From positions 33,120,482 to 33,184,481 of the forward strand of contig NC_067126.1 of NCBI RefSeq assembly GCF_021347895.1: a DNA stretch of 64,000 nucleotides, read 5' to 3'. Below the pieces are notes generated by a model that saw only the letters and a program-made list of their open reading frames with translations, was not told the DNA's origin and did not search any database. Shown here piece by piece: positions 28,446 through 40,481 of this stretch (its first letter is position 1; every line of letters begins with the position of its first letter). Source of the stretch: Acanthochromis polyacanthus (taxonomy: Eukaryota; Chordata; Actinopteri; Pomacentridae). The position numbers and the translations under genes are program-made.

Positions 28446-31112
28446 CTAACACACTAAGGTGTTCTCCTTCCCAGGAAGAGGTGTGGCTGTCTGCTTGTGA
28501 GCTTTGATGTTGCCGCTCTGCTCTGAGGCTTGATCCTGCATTCTGGACTTCAAAACAGACTGCGCCTCGTCATGGGTAACAGCTTGAAGAGGTAGACACC
28601 AACTGAACAGACATGCCTGAAGGACCACACACGAAATTCAGACAGAGGACAACTCATATTTCCCATCAGTCTTACAGAAAACAGCGCATACAGTAAAGCA
28701 ATTTTGCTTGTGTTGTTCTTACAATGATCCGCAGATAGCTCTGTTGCAAGTGTCAGTATTGGGTTTTCTTTTAATCGAAACTTAAAGCAAGAAGTATATG
28801 ACTATATACATGAATATTACATTAAAACCAGGGAGAGAGTAGTTCTTCGTGCATTGGGGTGTGAAAATAAACCCTCGTGTTAGCCAAAACAAATAAAAGA
28901 ATGTTTTAGATATCTTCTTCTGAGCGTGTAATGCAATAAAGGCTTTTAAATTTCTTCCCTTTTAAATTGCCCCAAAGCTATGTTTTCTTCTTCCTCATAA
29001 CACGTCACTTTGATTCAGTGACCAACTGTCTGGTATACTGCCAAGTGTCTGTTTTTTTCTTCTTCTCCTGATGATGTTTTTTCCAGACCATTTTCACTTA
29101 TTACCGCCTCGGGTCATCACTTGCTGCAGTCTGACTATTTTACAGACGTGACTCCATATGTCCTTAATGACGCACGTGATAGCTCATCCAGTCTGCACCG
29201 CAATGCTTTCAGCATGAACCAGATTAATTTAAAAATTTATAGGAGAGAAAGGCTCACCTTAAAACATCTCTTGAATTTTCTGCTGACGATGTACAGGGCA
29301 ATCGGGTTGATGCAGGAGTTTAGAGATGCCATGTTAATGCCGAAATAGTCAAGAACAAGGAAGGCGCTGAAAACAAGCACACATTAAGTAAATGGCACAA
29401 AAGCTTATGGGCTGGGTAATGAACAACAAAAAGCTGCTTTATTCTTTATCCTCACCTCAGCAGCTTACACCGATTTGGATCTTTCTCATCATATATGGTT
29501 GATTTTAATATTCTGCTGAGGTAAAGAGGAAACCAGCAGATTGCAAAGACGATCACCAGGCAGAAGACAGTTTTTGCGACTTCTCGTCTCTGCAAAAGAC
29601 AAAATAAAATTCACAAAATCATTGATGGGATAGATGCTATAGTGCTGCAAAAAAGATGTAGAAGTTGATCTTGTAACCTGCTTGATGTGGTCGCTTAAGG
29701 TGTTTTCGGTGTTTCTCAGCATTTTCCGAGTCATGAGTGTGTAGAAGATGGCAGTCCAAAGCAGAGGCATGCAAAAGTAGAAACCAAAGAGCCACCAGTC
29801 CTTTACAGCTTTGTAATGCTGTTGAGGAAACATGACGATCTGTCAGTGATGTGTATGATGAGCAGCGGTTGCTATGATACAGTGTCCATTAATCAATATT
29901 TGATACACGCATAGGGCATCAGCAAGAATGTACTTCACATCTGTTGGCTTAAGTTAGGAGAAACAATATTACATCTAATATTCATTTCATTTCCTTACAA
30001 CAGTTTAAACATCAGCGTATAAATAGATAATTTACTCAAACACATGTTGATCTGTCAGTTGCTTTTGGTCGACACAAACTGAATTACCTTCATGAACTGC
30101 GAAGTTTGCTTAGGATGAAGCAGACATATCCTGAGATGCTTTTCTTTATAGTCCATTGTTATCATATCAAAGCCGACAACTTCAGGGACAGCCAGCAGGA
30201 TGGAAATAACCCATATCAGAGTTATTTCGATTGCTGTCCACACTGAAACCCATACGCCTTTGATTTGATTCCAGGATACTACGGCCCGGTATCTGCAAAA
30301 TCAATGAGAAAATGTTATGGCTTGAGGAAGTTTTGTTGTCTGCAACAATGATGCATTCTCCAGTTAAAGAACGTTTCAAGGGCTAATGCTAAACAAATCT
30401 GTCTGCCCGATGAAGTGCAGATAAAAAAGCAGCAAACGCTATTTTCTTGGAGGGCACAGGACAGTGCTGCTCGTCTCCTTACCTGTCAACGCTTAAAGCA
30501 CATAAGCTCAACACAGTAATTCCAACTGAGGTTTTTTGTATGAAAGGGACGAGTTTGCATAGCACCAAACCGAAGGGCCAATCTTCTGCCAGGAGCTGCA
30601 ACAAAGACAAAGAGGACAAAAAGAAAAATCAAGCAAAGATTGAAGTTTTAAAATAGATAGAGTGCAGAGAAACAGTGTAAGTGCAAGTAACTCACCCTGT
30701 AAGCGTTGATTGGAATGTCTATCACAATGTGGATTAGATCCCCCAGTGCAAGACTCGCAATGAGAATGTTAGGTCCACTTCTCATGCATTTGTTTGCATG
30801 TATGATTTTAAGTAGGGCTGAATTCCCCACTATTCCAACAACAAACACAAGCAGAGAGACCATAATATTGATATATTTGAAGGTGTCTTTGATTCCAGCT
30901 GACTGCAGGCACATAGGAGGGTGAGATGTTTTTGGTCCTTCTTCTTGGGGCGGATGAATTGAACTGCTGGAGTTCTCTTGTTCCAGTGTTAAAAGAGCAC
31001 GGGAGGCTGTTTCGGAGACTTCAGTTACAAGGAATGGCTCTGAATTGTGATGGCTGGCCTCACCTCTGATGAGAATATTTCCCAAACACAGAATCAGAGT
31101 CACGGTCCACAT
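28446..31112 (-). CDS. ednrb: Endothelin receptor type B, seven coding exons, complete
   Basis: Exons in transcript order are 31112-30696, 30595-30483, 30292-30088, 29818-29678, 29589-29456, 29366-29258 and 28616-28446. All borders are GT/AG and phases match, giving about 429 residues (human 442). The ATG at 31112 starts a signal peptide ([17 protein letters not shown]), as in other EDNRB proteins. TM1 begins near residue 82, LALGD supplies the TM2 aspartate at 115, DRY is at 176-178, and an extracellular disulfide pairs C152 with C233. [20 protein letters not shown] and [12 protein letters not shown] mark TM5-TM7. The last exon starts ACLFSWC, the cysteine-rich region palmitoylated in the family. 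This Gq/Gi-coupled endothelin receptor controls neural-crest pigment cell and enteric neuron development. Human 13q linkage favours the ednrb1 type over ednrb2; which teleost 1a/1b copy cannot be told. Confidence 0.95.
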
Positions 31113-31124
31113 TGTTGATGATTT

Positions 31125-31145
31125 CCCCCTAAAAAGCCGTGAAAT
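31125..31145 (-). other. Possible splice acceptor of an ednrb coding exon 1 preceded by a 5' UTR exon
   Basis: On the minus strand GGCTTTTTAG precedes GGGGAAATCATCAACA and the ATG. It reads as a pyrimidine-rich acceptor about 17 bases upstream of the start codon, which would put the leader in an upstream noncoding exon. The in-frame extension upstream to a methionine at 31238 would then be intronic. No matching donor was identified. Confidence 0.3.
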
Positions 31146-31259
31146 GTTTTTTGCCAACTCTGGATTGAAAATGAAAATTGCAATAATTAGCACAGCAGCT
31201 TTGCCTTTGACATTTACAGTGAAACATTTAGGTTTCATTTAAGTACAAAAGAAAAGGAG

Positions 31260-31983
31260 AAATCCACGAATAGCCTTGATACAGTGTGATAGAATGAATT
31301 ATGCCGGCTTACCTTCAGATGTGCACGTACAACTCTGAGTGATGTGAGTCTCTTCAAGACCTAAAAAACAGATTGTATGTTCAACACAAAGAGCTTATCT
31401 TTGTTGCTGTGTCTGCTGTAAATGATAGAACCCAGCTGAGGGAAATCAGGGTTTTATAGACTAAGGTATTGTTGTCAGCATTAGTCATCGATCTGTCAGT
31501 AGTGTCTGTAATTACTTCCCTTGATGCATCACTCTGAATGAAAGGACGGTGTTGAAGCGTATTGTCTGTTATCACAGAGTGAGGTAATTTTATAGGCTTC
31601 AGTAGGGATATTATGCTACAGTGTTTCTCCCTCTTTTTCCTAAAATTTTGCCATTATCTTGTTTGACATAAAGGTTCCTCAGAAAACTCTAAATGTAGCA
31701 AAATGTCTATTTTAGTGAAGTGAGAGATTTTCTTTGCTCAGAGCCACAAAGCCTCCAACACTCTATCACACTCTATCAAGTCATTGTTAATGAATGTAAT
31801 GGGAAATGAAAAACTCTCTTCTGCAGCTATATGACATTTTGGATGCACGTGAGGCTGATGCACAACTACTGGCAGGCACTTGAACAATAACCCAAAAAAA
31901 AGTGATACAAATGGAACTGAACAATATTCAGTGAGTTTCCTCATGAGATTTTAGCTTCAGTTGACATATCACGTTTTCAAAAC
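31260..31983. other. Spacer between ednrb and copy A (divergent promoters)
   Basis: About 0.7-0.9 kb separates the ednrb start on the minus strand from the copy A ATG on the plus strand. It should contain the ednrb promoter and any 5' UTR exon. No core promoter motif is convincing. Confidence 0.45.
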
Positions 31984-32260
31984 ATGAGTCAGTCTCCGTC
32001 CTACCAGAAAGCTACTGCCTCTGCATCTCCAGAGAGTCCCAGAGAAGGTGACTTCTTCCCCCTCGACGGTTTTAATGACAACCTGAAGAGCCCGGAGGAG
32101 CGCGAGGCATGTGACGATGAGAAGGATCCCATTGTTAATAACACATCCGACATCTACTCCGGCTCCCTTTTGATCGCTCAGATCTGTGCCTCACTGCTGA
32201 CAAATGACCTTGGAAAGCTCTGTGCTGGCATGTCTCCACGAGAAGCAGAGATTAAGAAAA
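31984..32260 (+). CDS. Candidate first coding exon of copy A
   Basis: An ATG opens 92 codons of acidic, serine- and proline-rich sequence (REGDFFPLDGFNDNLKSPEE, DDEKDPIVNN) followed by a more hydrophobic stretch (SGSLLIAQICASLLTNDLGK). It ends at AAAA|GTGAGC, a good donor in phase 1. Composition and G+C are higher than in flanking DNA, which supports coding. It lies head-to-head with ednrb, about 870 bases from its ATG. I do not recognise the protein. Confidence 0.45.
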
Positions 32261-34211
32261 GTGAGCTGCTAATGGAAAACTATGACAACTGCTCACAGCT
32301 GGGGTGGCTGCATGCTCGACATTAATGCAACTTTTTTATTTCATTTCCATGTAGGTCAGTGGAGATGCTGAAATACACCATCTATAAAAAACAAACTAAT
32401 TTGCAGCCGCCGCACTGAAAGCCTGATAAACCCGACGAGTAACATCCTCTTATATTTACTGACCATCTCGCACTTTTATGCAGTTGTTACTATGTTTTAC
32501 CCACATTTAGGTGAAAGTGGTTAAAAAGCTTTTCGGTGTGCAAACTAAACATTTGCAGCACTTTCGTTTGAAAACTGGATTTTGGGGGGTTTATTACAGC
32601 TTGCAATCAGTACCTCTCATGTATGTGGATGTGAAATGTTATTCAGTCTCAACGCTTGAGTTATTTTAGTGCCTTTAGGAGAAAAATAACAGAGAATCCT
32701 AACATTCAGTGGCATATGGAAGCAACTAAGATTATACCGTATGATGTAGCTATAAATTAGTCAGCCCTAATTGGCGTTACCTTTCAGACTTATTTGTTTT
32801 TCAATCAGCAAACTAACAATCCATAATTTACATACAACCATGCATGTGGTGAGCAGAATGTACTTGAACTCCACTAATCAATATGTATGATATTAACATT
32901 GCAGTTAATAGCTAAGTGTACTTTGGCTTTTTGCCAACTTTAGTGCCTTACTTTGAGTTGATTAAGAGCAAAACAAAACTGCAAGTAGTGTGGGTTTCTT
33001 TGTCTACTGACCAGAAGCATTGCTTGTGATGACCCCAGATTATTGCAGATACTGCTCCATGTCTGCTGAATGTGCCACAGGCAACATTTGCTAACACATT
33101 ATCCAACTGTGATACACATTGTGAGAGACACTATGAAATGGTACTATGTACGAAAAACGTCCCTTTTTCAGCTTGTTGAGGTTCCTCTGACCCCAAAAGA
33201 TCTTAAAAAATATCCTTGAAATAGATGAATAAAGTTGCTCCAGTGAGGCATTGCTCGGAATTCTTTTTCTTCCGTCTGGGCTGCTCTGAGCAGTCCAGTC
33301 TCACCAGAGTTCATGGAGGTTCACGTGTCGAATGGAAGATTAATTACCGTGAGTAGCACTCAAACACAGACAGATTGGGAGAGGGTGGAGCAGAGCCTCT
33401 CTTTCAGCTGTCAAGGTAAGCTATGTCATCAGTTTGGGTGCGAACAGGTCACCTTTTCCTGCCCTCTCTTACCTCTCATGACTTAGACATCTGTCAAATT
33501 CCTAATTATTTCTCTCTCATGTAGTTCAAAAGGAAATTGAAGAGCCCCCGTTGTTGTAGGCAGAGGTGAACATGGACACTGGCTCTGATTCTTTGGAAGT
33601 AAGCTGTAAAAATAAATGTGCAATGCAAAATCAAGTTATTTTTTTAAAATCCACTGATGTGAACTAAGTATATTTACCCGAATCAATTTCAGTTTTCATT
33701 TTGGTGCTGTTTCATGTTACTCACTACATTTAAAGTCAAATTTAGCTTTTTTATCCAAATTGTTTGACAGTTTTATTTATTGAATTCTTTCTTTCTTGTG
33801 AATTCCTTATATAAAATATAATCAAGAAATAAGGAATGATGTGTTATTTCAAACATAGATATTCAGCTGCATGTAAAATTAGGTTGCTAGAATTAGCTCC
33901 AACACCATTAAAGTGCAACCTATAAATACATGTATTAAAAATTATAATACAATAATACAACATGGGGAAATGAGTAAATCTGTAGAATTAATTACATTAT
34001 TTTCGCTTTGATGTAATATATAGCCATACAACACCTAGGAGCTTTTAGCAAAATGGGGAGGTGTTTTTTTTTTTTTTTAATTTTGCCATTTTCATTAACC
34101 TTTTCTAATGTGATATCACAAAGTGCATATAAATCACAGCTTGTGTTAGAATTAGACTAATATATCCTCCAGGCAGATGTGACAATATTGTTATCAGGTT
34201 GCCTGTTAGTA

Positions 34212-34495
34212 GATACACTACTGTTCAAAAGATTGGGGTCATTTAGAAATGTCCTTATTTTTGAAAGAAAAGCACATTTTTAATGAAGATAACATTAATC
34301 AGAAATACAATTTAGACATTGTTAATGTAGTTAATGACTATTCTAGCTGGAAACGGCTGATTTTTAATGGAATATCTCCATAGGGGTACAGAGGAACATT
34401 TCCAGCAACCATCACTCCTGTGTTCTAATGCTACATTGTGTTAGCTAATGGTGTTGAAAGGCTAATTGATGATTAGAAAACCCTTGTGCAATTGA
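34212..34495. mobile_element. DNA transposon (MITE-like) fragment
   Basis: It begins ACTACTGTTCAAAAGATTGG and contains GCTGGAAACGGCTGATTTTT and GGTACAGAGGAACATTTCCA, a sequence very common in teleost genomes. The matching right terminal repeat is not seen; other sequence follows from about 34496. Confidence 0.6.
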
Positions 34496-34596
34496 CCCTT
34501 TGCTAAGCCCCTCCCACAAATGGCTACTGTCCAATCCTACCTTAGCAACTGTAACTAGGCACAAGAGGTCTGTCAAGCTTTCAGCAGAAGACAATA

Positions 34597-34668
34597 TGCC
34601 GAAGCAATGTGCGTACGGTACTTGCAAGTCCGACACTCGTTATCCGCAAAGCTTGGAGGGTGGTGTTG
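34597..34668 (+). pseudogene. Start of a THAP-type zinc finger, truncated
   Basis: The frame MPKQCAYGTCKSDTRYPQSL has the N-terminal C-x4-C of a THAP DNA-binding domain. It breaks off after about 24 residues at the SINE fragment. THAP domains occur in cellular THAP proteins and in P-element/Kolobok-type transposases. No further part of the domain is visible, so it is a relic. Confidence 0.5.
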
Positions 34669-34779
34669 AGAACATGCAAACTCCATGTAGAAAGATCCCA
34701 GGCTCAGGCCGGGACTCGAACCAGGCATCTTCTTGCTGCAAGGCGAAAGTGCTAGCCACTACTCCACTGTGCAGCCCTA
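34669..34779 (-). mobile_element. SINE-like fragment, minus orientation
   Basis: It has CATGCAAACTCCATGTAGAA, GGGACTCGAACCAGGC and CACTACTCCACTGTGCAGCC, the tRNA-like 5' end of the family found at 47473 in reverse. It truncates the THAP-like frame at 34597. Confidence 0.7.
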
Positions 34780-36262
34780 CTTTTCTCCTTTGTATGTATT
34801 CTCTAAGAACAAGCTGCATGCTAAATCAAATATTTGAGATCAATTGGTGATTGTCAAGCACCTAACTGTCAATGAGAGAAGTCTAGCAAAGTAGTAGCTG
34901 AAAATATCTTAAACAAAACTGAACACATCATGCTCGTAAATATGAATGAATGTTAAAGTTTTCTTATTTTCACACAGCCTCAGAGTGTCACACATGATTG
35001 CAAAGATGAATTAACTTCACAAGTGAAGAGTAGTAATATATAACAGAGATCCATTTTAGGGGGAAAGTATGCTCTCAGGTTGAATTCAACATTCAATATC
35101 CCAAACAGAAGGTCAGATAAATATCTCTAAAAACCCAAGTCTGATGGATTTTTGCATTAAAAAACTTGAGAGATCGTGACTATTAGTTCTGGTATCAGAT
35201 CTGCAGCAGTGGGTTTAAACACTGTCAGATAAGACGGAGCATCTTTGCATAAAATCACCCTTTTTTCTCTACAGGGGCAAGAATCATCAAATAGTGTATT
35301 TATGTAGATTATACATGTAGGTTATGTGGCAGACATTTAACAATCGATACAAGTCTGATTTTCTTATGGTCACTTCAGGAGACTACAAATGAAAATTCGA
35401 CTAGGAGGGAGTATGATGCACCTGTGACTCTTCCTCGCTTCATAGCATAGAAGCCAGAGCCAAAACAAACTCCTCATGTTGAAAAGGTACTGTCGACTTA
35501 GTCCAGTGCCTGGAAATGACAGTGATGGCCTTTTTTCATTTCCCCACAGTAATAGCAGCTTGTGGAGTCTATAACATCAGAGGTGGAGAGGTGATTGTGA
35601 ATCTGTTTTTTTTTTTTTTTTTTGCTGCATGCTCCAGAGGCTGAATCTAAAAAGGATGTTCATCTTTCTCACTGTGACTATTGCCAGCAGCTCTGTCAGC
35701 ACCTCACATACAGCGAACCGCCTAAAAATGAAACCCACTTCGAGAGGGCGTGAGTGGTTTGTTTTTATTGAAGATCAATTCATTAGAAATAATGACTGTT
35801 CAGATAACCTTCACAGAATGACAGAATCACCTCTGTTTCTGTGTGGAAAGAAAGGGTTCGCAGCCGAGGAGCACTGCAAGTGAAAGGAAATTTGTAGTGT
35901 CGAATTTCTGTTATTCGGCTCTTTTGTTGTGAGCGAGCAAAACAAATGAGAAAATGAGGAGAAAGTGGCACATAAGGATTGAGATGGAAAGATTGATGTG
36001 AACCCCCATGCACCCGTCATGATCGAAGAGGAGAAGAAAGCTGCTAGAGAAAAGGCAAAGGGGAGGTAAATAACATGCCCACCCTGTTCCTTCCTCTGTT
36101 TCTTTTATGTTTGTATGGTGAATTGGCTGCTGGCTACCTACAAGCAACTGTATATAATGATATTCATTGGTACAGTACTGCATGAAATAAAGCAGCTCCA
36201 CTTCTTTTAGTGCTTACTGTAGCAGGAAATATGAGGTGGCACCTGAGTTTTCTTGTATTGTA

Positions 36263-36630
36263 CGTTTTCCCACTTCTGCAGAAAATAACTTGTCCATTTT
36301 CTCATGTAGGCATTGGCAACTCCAGAGATAACCTAAAAAGTGGAACTTGTATGAAGATTTACCTAAGCGCGCAAGCTGGAGTGTTGTCGAGACAAATTAG
36401 TACAGATGATGATGTTAAATATGCAGTCTTTTATGTGTCTCATGATGGATAGATGGATATTCTCCTTTGTTGGCTCTGGTTCTATTGAAATCAAACAGAA
36501 AACCTGTGACAGGCTGTCAAACAGGATTCCTTACATCAATGATGAGCAGCGGATTCCTCAGATAAATATCAAAAATACTACTGGCATGTTTGCACTACAA
36601 GGAAGAGACGGATGCAGCACCAAAGCCAGG
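36263..36630 (+). other. Unassigned exon-like open region in copy A
   Basis: After the acceptor CCCACTTCTGCAG (ending near 36280), a frame stays open as KITCPFSHVGIGNSRDNLKS and on through VLSRQISTDDDVKYAVFYVS to a TAG. An overlapping frame continues as SIEIKQKTCDRLSNRIPYIN to GRDGCSTKA, where CAG|GTAAGC at about 36630 is a good donor. Neither is recognised. The pair may be one exon with a frameshift, in line with the breaks elsewhere in this series. Confidence 0.25.
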
Positions 36631-37257
36631 TAAGCTTATGCTTTTTTAATGACGTTGCTGTTTTTGTGGTCTCTTTCCGAAACCATTTTAAGTGTTTGAT
36701 CTTCTGTCAAGAAAAGCCAGAAAAAGAAAAAAAGGATATCACTGAAAGCTTCCAAAAAACAGAAGGTCAGACACGAGTGTTGAGCCAATTGTATTTACCA
36801 CTAACATAATAAATAACGTGGTTATTTTGTGTCACAGCTAAAAGGAGTAATTGAGAAGTGGCGAATGTTTTTTCACCTTGCGACCAAATGGAACCAGTAA
36901 TGCTTTGTGTCCTTTTAAGCAGTGCGCAAAGTGGACAATCAAGGACTGGGTCAAAGTACGAATGAGAGGCTAGATTTGTTCCCTTTGATAAAAGGTTTGC
37001 ACAGCGTTAATGATCCTTAATAGACAAAGTTATCCTTCTGGGAAAGCAGCCATTATAATATCCTCTGCAGACGCCGCTGACTTCACTTATATAATCTTGG
37101 AGGACAAGGACACAGCGCCCAGCATCAAAGACGTTTTCAGAAAATAAAGGCCCACTTCACACGCGACCATCCCAATGGAATGATATGGTAATTGTTACTC
37201 CATAAAAGTTATAACTGTAATTTGAATAAAGGTCTTGCTAAAATAAGGCCTTGAAGG

Positions 37258-37310
37258 AACTGTCTGACATTTTGAGAAATACGCGTATTCACTTTGTGGT
37301 GGAAAATTAC
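37258..37310. mobile_element. Left end fragment of the 8056-type MITE
   Basis: GGAACTGTCTGACATTTTGA and the following ATACGCGTATTCACTTTG match the terminal repeat of the family at 8056. The rest of the element continues, apparently displaced, at 38300. Confidence 0.4.
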
Positions 37311-37732
37311 AGACTGGTGACAAATTAAAGGGAGAACCACCATAAATTATCAGTAAGGTGTTCAGCCATTACAAGCTGCTTGGCATGGATTCTGCAGGTT
37401 TCTCCACTGTGCTTTCACATAGGTTTCATCTCATTTGATGCTCTGATTGCAGTCTGATCAATGCTTTTTTTTAAGGCTAATATCTGGAATTTTTTTTTCA
37501 AAAATCTGATGATTTGTCAGCTGATGATACTTAAGTTGAACATAAAGCTTGTAATCTCCACATGAATCCCTTAAATTAGCTTTTTATCTTGAAAGAATTG
37601 TGATTGGCATACACTGAGGGGAAGACTTAAGTTGAAAAATCAACTTGTCAGTGCTCTCTGGGTGTAAATCTATGTAATGGTGACACAGTTTCTAAATTAG
37701 GCTACCTCAAACCTAGTTTAGCATTTCTGTAC

Positions 37733-38240
37733 TGCAGTGGTGGAAAGTAATTACATACATTTGCTCAAGTCCTGCACTTCCTGCAAGTACAAGTATCTGT
37801 ACATATATTACTTGAGTATTTCCATTTGATGCTTATACTTCCACTCCCCTACATTTCAGTGAAATATTGTGCTTTTCACAACATCTCGAAACCTAAAACA
37901 GATTTGTGTTCCATATCTTTGTTTTAGTCTCTTTCCTCCTTCGTTAATCATCTCATGGATCCTCAGAATTAGCCGCTGTGCCTGTGCATAAATCTGTGTA
38001 CAAAGCAGTTCTACCTGCAGCAGCTACAACGGTAACATGCAGTTTATGCAGGTATGCTTCAGTATGAGTAATCTAATATGGAATATATAATAATATATCA
38101 GTCAGACAGACCAAAACTTAACTTTTTCTGATAATACTTGCACACGTAAGTCGTATTTTTCATGCAGGATTTGACTTTATACATTATTATATTGGTACTG
38201 TTGCTTGAGGATCTCAATGCTTCTTCCACCACTGACTGTA
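37733..38240. mobile_element. MITE-like element with GCAGTGGTGGAAAGT ends
   Basis: The left end ACTGCAGTGGTGGAAAGTAA and right end CTTCTTCCACCACTGACTGT are inverted repeats. The inside has CTTGAGTATTTCCATTTGAT, as in a common teleost MITE. No coding capacity. Confidence 0.7.
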
Positions 38241-38299
38241 GTTGCTGCTCTATATCTGTAAAGAGGTGCTGAACCTTTCAAAAGCATCTTCCTTTAAAC

Positions 38300-38600
38300 T
38301 GCCACCTGTCTGTAGATGAGAAGATTGATATCACTCTATAGATGCTGCCATGTCTATATGACCAATATGCAGCCACCTTGTTTGGCAAAAGCTGGAAAAA
38401 GGGTGTAACTTGAGCCTGGCTCTGTCTGAAGGTGGCAAAACTTGCAGCCAGGACAATAGATCTAGTGTATAACCCTCCATTAAACACAAACAGAGCCTTA
38501 GAGGTAGCTGTATTTTGTTCCCTCCCAGCACAGCCAACTGTCTATCAGTCTTGAAGATAGCTAAGAAAACTAGCTGCTGCCTGTGTAGCACATTTAACAA
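38300..38600. mobile_element. Internal fragment of the 8056-type MITE
   Basis: GATGAGAAGATTGATATCAC and the later GAGCCTGGCTCTGTCTGAAG are internal landmarks of the repeat family seen at 8056. It probably belongs with the end fragment at 37258, split by the insertion at 37733. Confidence 0.4.
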
Positions 38601-39246
38601 GTAAATATGACAGGGATGTCAGTCCTCTCCTGTAATTCTAAGTCTGAAAGGGAATAAATGCATTTCTTAAAATGTAAAATTATTCATTTGAATCAAATAT
38701 AAATGTGACTAGATGTGAAAACCCCATTAAAATGTAGCTTTGGTATCCACAACCTCATAAGCCCTCTTGGATTTCTTAGGAGACTTTTTGACTGGCTGTA
38801 TCACTTAATCTCTGCGGGATGTTTAAAGGTTGAATCTGACCACCGGTGGAGGTTTCTGCTTCACTGAGACTGGGGATTTGAGGAGATGCGGGAATTGGTT
38901 TTATTTTGACCCATATGTACATAACCTTCCCTTCAAGCTTCTCACCTTTATCCCGAGGCCACACAGCAGTGTGTGCGCACACACTCAGAGGAACGCATGT
39001 GTGTCACCTTCACACGAGGCAAACAGCGTGCACTTCACTGTGAGGTCAAAGCTTATAAGATAAATGCACTATAATGTGTGCACACTCCGATCTGATGTGT
39101 TTTTCTTCTGCAGGAAAAATATAAGAGGCTCCATTATAAACAGTAGGCAGCAAATTATAGCAGTCATTAATGGCAATCACTATGTGCACAAGAAAAAAAG
39201 AACACATTTGAGAAAAGGACAATGTGTTATTTTTCTTTTAAAGCAG

Positions 39247-39342
39247 CTCATTTATCCAGAGAGCCATGACAAGCCAGGGCACGGCGTTCTCGAGAGATAT
39301 ATTCAAATGAAGAGCGCAGAGATTTACTCTTTGCTTGGCTAG
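39247..39342 (+). CDS. Last exon of copy A, homologous to the last exon of copy B
   Basis: It follows the acceptor TTTTAAAGCAG and reads LIYPESHDKPGHGVLERYIQ, then MKSAEIYSLLG and TAG. Copy B (57188) has PGPDMLQRYLQQKSAEINVL at the same distance from its acceptor: the PG pair is at codons 10-11 in both. Copy A stops after 31 codons where copy B continues for 75, so copy A is C-terminally truncated or copy B extended. Confidence 0.5.
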   Translation, partial: LIYPESHDKPGHGVLERYIQMKSAEIYSLLG

Positions 39343-39949
39343 ATGCAGACCTGCTACTGGGGAAGATAAGAAAGCCAATTGTGCATCTTATGACTAAAGC
39401 ATAAAAGTTTCTGCATATAATCTACATATGTAGCCCAAGGTTTTATTACAGAAAGAGGCAGTTTGTATGTGACCTCTGGTGCCCTTTAGAGACCATTGAT
39501 TTTAGCATTGCAATTTTCCATTTTCCTTCATTTTTCATTAAAATGCATATATCTTTGCTAAAATTGCATGTTTTTTGCTCTAATAAGGATATTCTTGCCA
39601 ACTACCTTAGTGTTGATCCCATCACAAATCTGCTTAAAGCACCAACTTGGGACATATATGTGTTTATTTCCAGGTGTAATAGTAGCTTTAACTGTGACGA
39701 CTTCTACTGGTACATGGAATTACCAGAGCATTATTGGTTAGACTTAATTTGAAAAAATTCCTTTTATTGTAACTGACAGCAGGGCCAGAGTGGGACTCAT
39801 TTTGAGCCCTGGACTTTCATGCCTCAGACAGGCCCACTTTAGATCATGACCTATTACTATTAAATTCATGTAATTCTAGCCTTGCATGTTCAGTCTACAA
39901 TAACACACTGCAAAGTCCTGTAATTCAGTGTGTTTTTCTAAAATATTTC

Positions 39950-40375
39950 CAATTCAGTGCAAGTAAGGGTTGCTTTACAATGAGGATTTATTCCAACATG
40001 AGTTCACATCTCCAACATTATTTTTACAACAATATCAGAATCTATATTCTGTTCAAATAAGTGTTCAGGGATATCCATACCTTAAAAATGAAATAAAAGA
40101 AGAAATAAAAATATTAAATTAAAAAAATAAAAAATAAAATAAAAGGTGCTGCACTTTCTAATAACACTATCATCTCTTTTTTCTCTGCAAGGAAACAGTT
40201 CTATCACAACTTAAATTTCAGAAATATGAACAATAAATAATAAACATCAGTTAAAGGGCTAATCTCCAACACTATTCTTTACAACATCACAATGTCCTTT
40301 TTTTGCAATATCAAATATCAAGCAAATTAGTGTTCACAGATATCTAATCCTCATGAATAAAGAACAATTATTGCA
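39950..40375. repeat. Diverged duplicated AT-rich segment
   Basis: ATCTCCAACATTATTTTTAC near 40008 and ATCTCCAACACTATTCTTTA near 40261 start two related segments. Both run on to GTGTTCAxxGATATC. Between them is an A-rich low-complexity stretch at 40080-40145. Confidence 0.5.
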
Positions 40376-40481
40376 CTGTTGTCTGCAAGTTTGTTAATCA
40401 CAGTATAACATAACTTTCTAATGATGCCATTATGGTCCATGTATTTTAATTGGATTTTCCGTTCTGAAACAGGTATCCATC

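Larger units (their letters stand above)
31984..39342 (+). pseudogene. Copy A: exon series of an unidentified gene, possibly ERICH6/FAM194-like, with in-frame stops
   Basis: Candidate exons with splice-like borders are 31984-32260 (ATG; MSQSPSYQKATASASPESPR...), 33525-33598, 34978-35022, 35275-35295 (weak), 35379-35486, 35638-35749 (HLSHCDYCQQLCQH, donor GTGAGT), about 38829-38955 (TTGGGFCFTETGDLRRCGNW), 39114 onward (weak) and 39247-39342 (last exon, stop). The first two join in phase 1, but the second has a TAG at its twelfth codon; 35379-35486 also has a TAG amid open sequence. The CxxCQQ exon and the last exon match copy B. The glycine/tryptophan block at 38.83 kb resembles the FAM194 domain as remembered, and the neighbour of COG3 in human is ERICH6B; both points are suggestive only. 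The series is broken by DNA transposon and SINE insertions. It could instead be two unrelated genes. Confidence 0.4.

Noticed and set aside
31113..31238. N-terminal extension of ednrb from a methionine at 31238
   Set aside because: It would bury the signal peptide behind 42 residues, and an acceptor-like AG lies just before the ATG at 31112, so this is probably intron.
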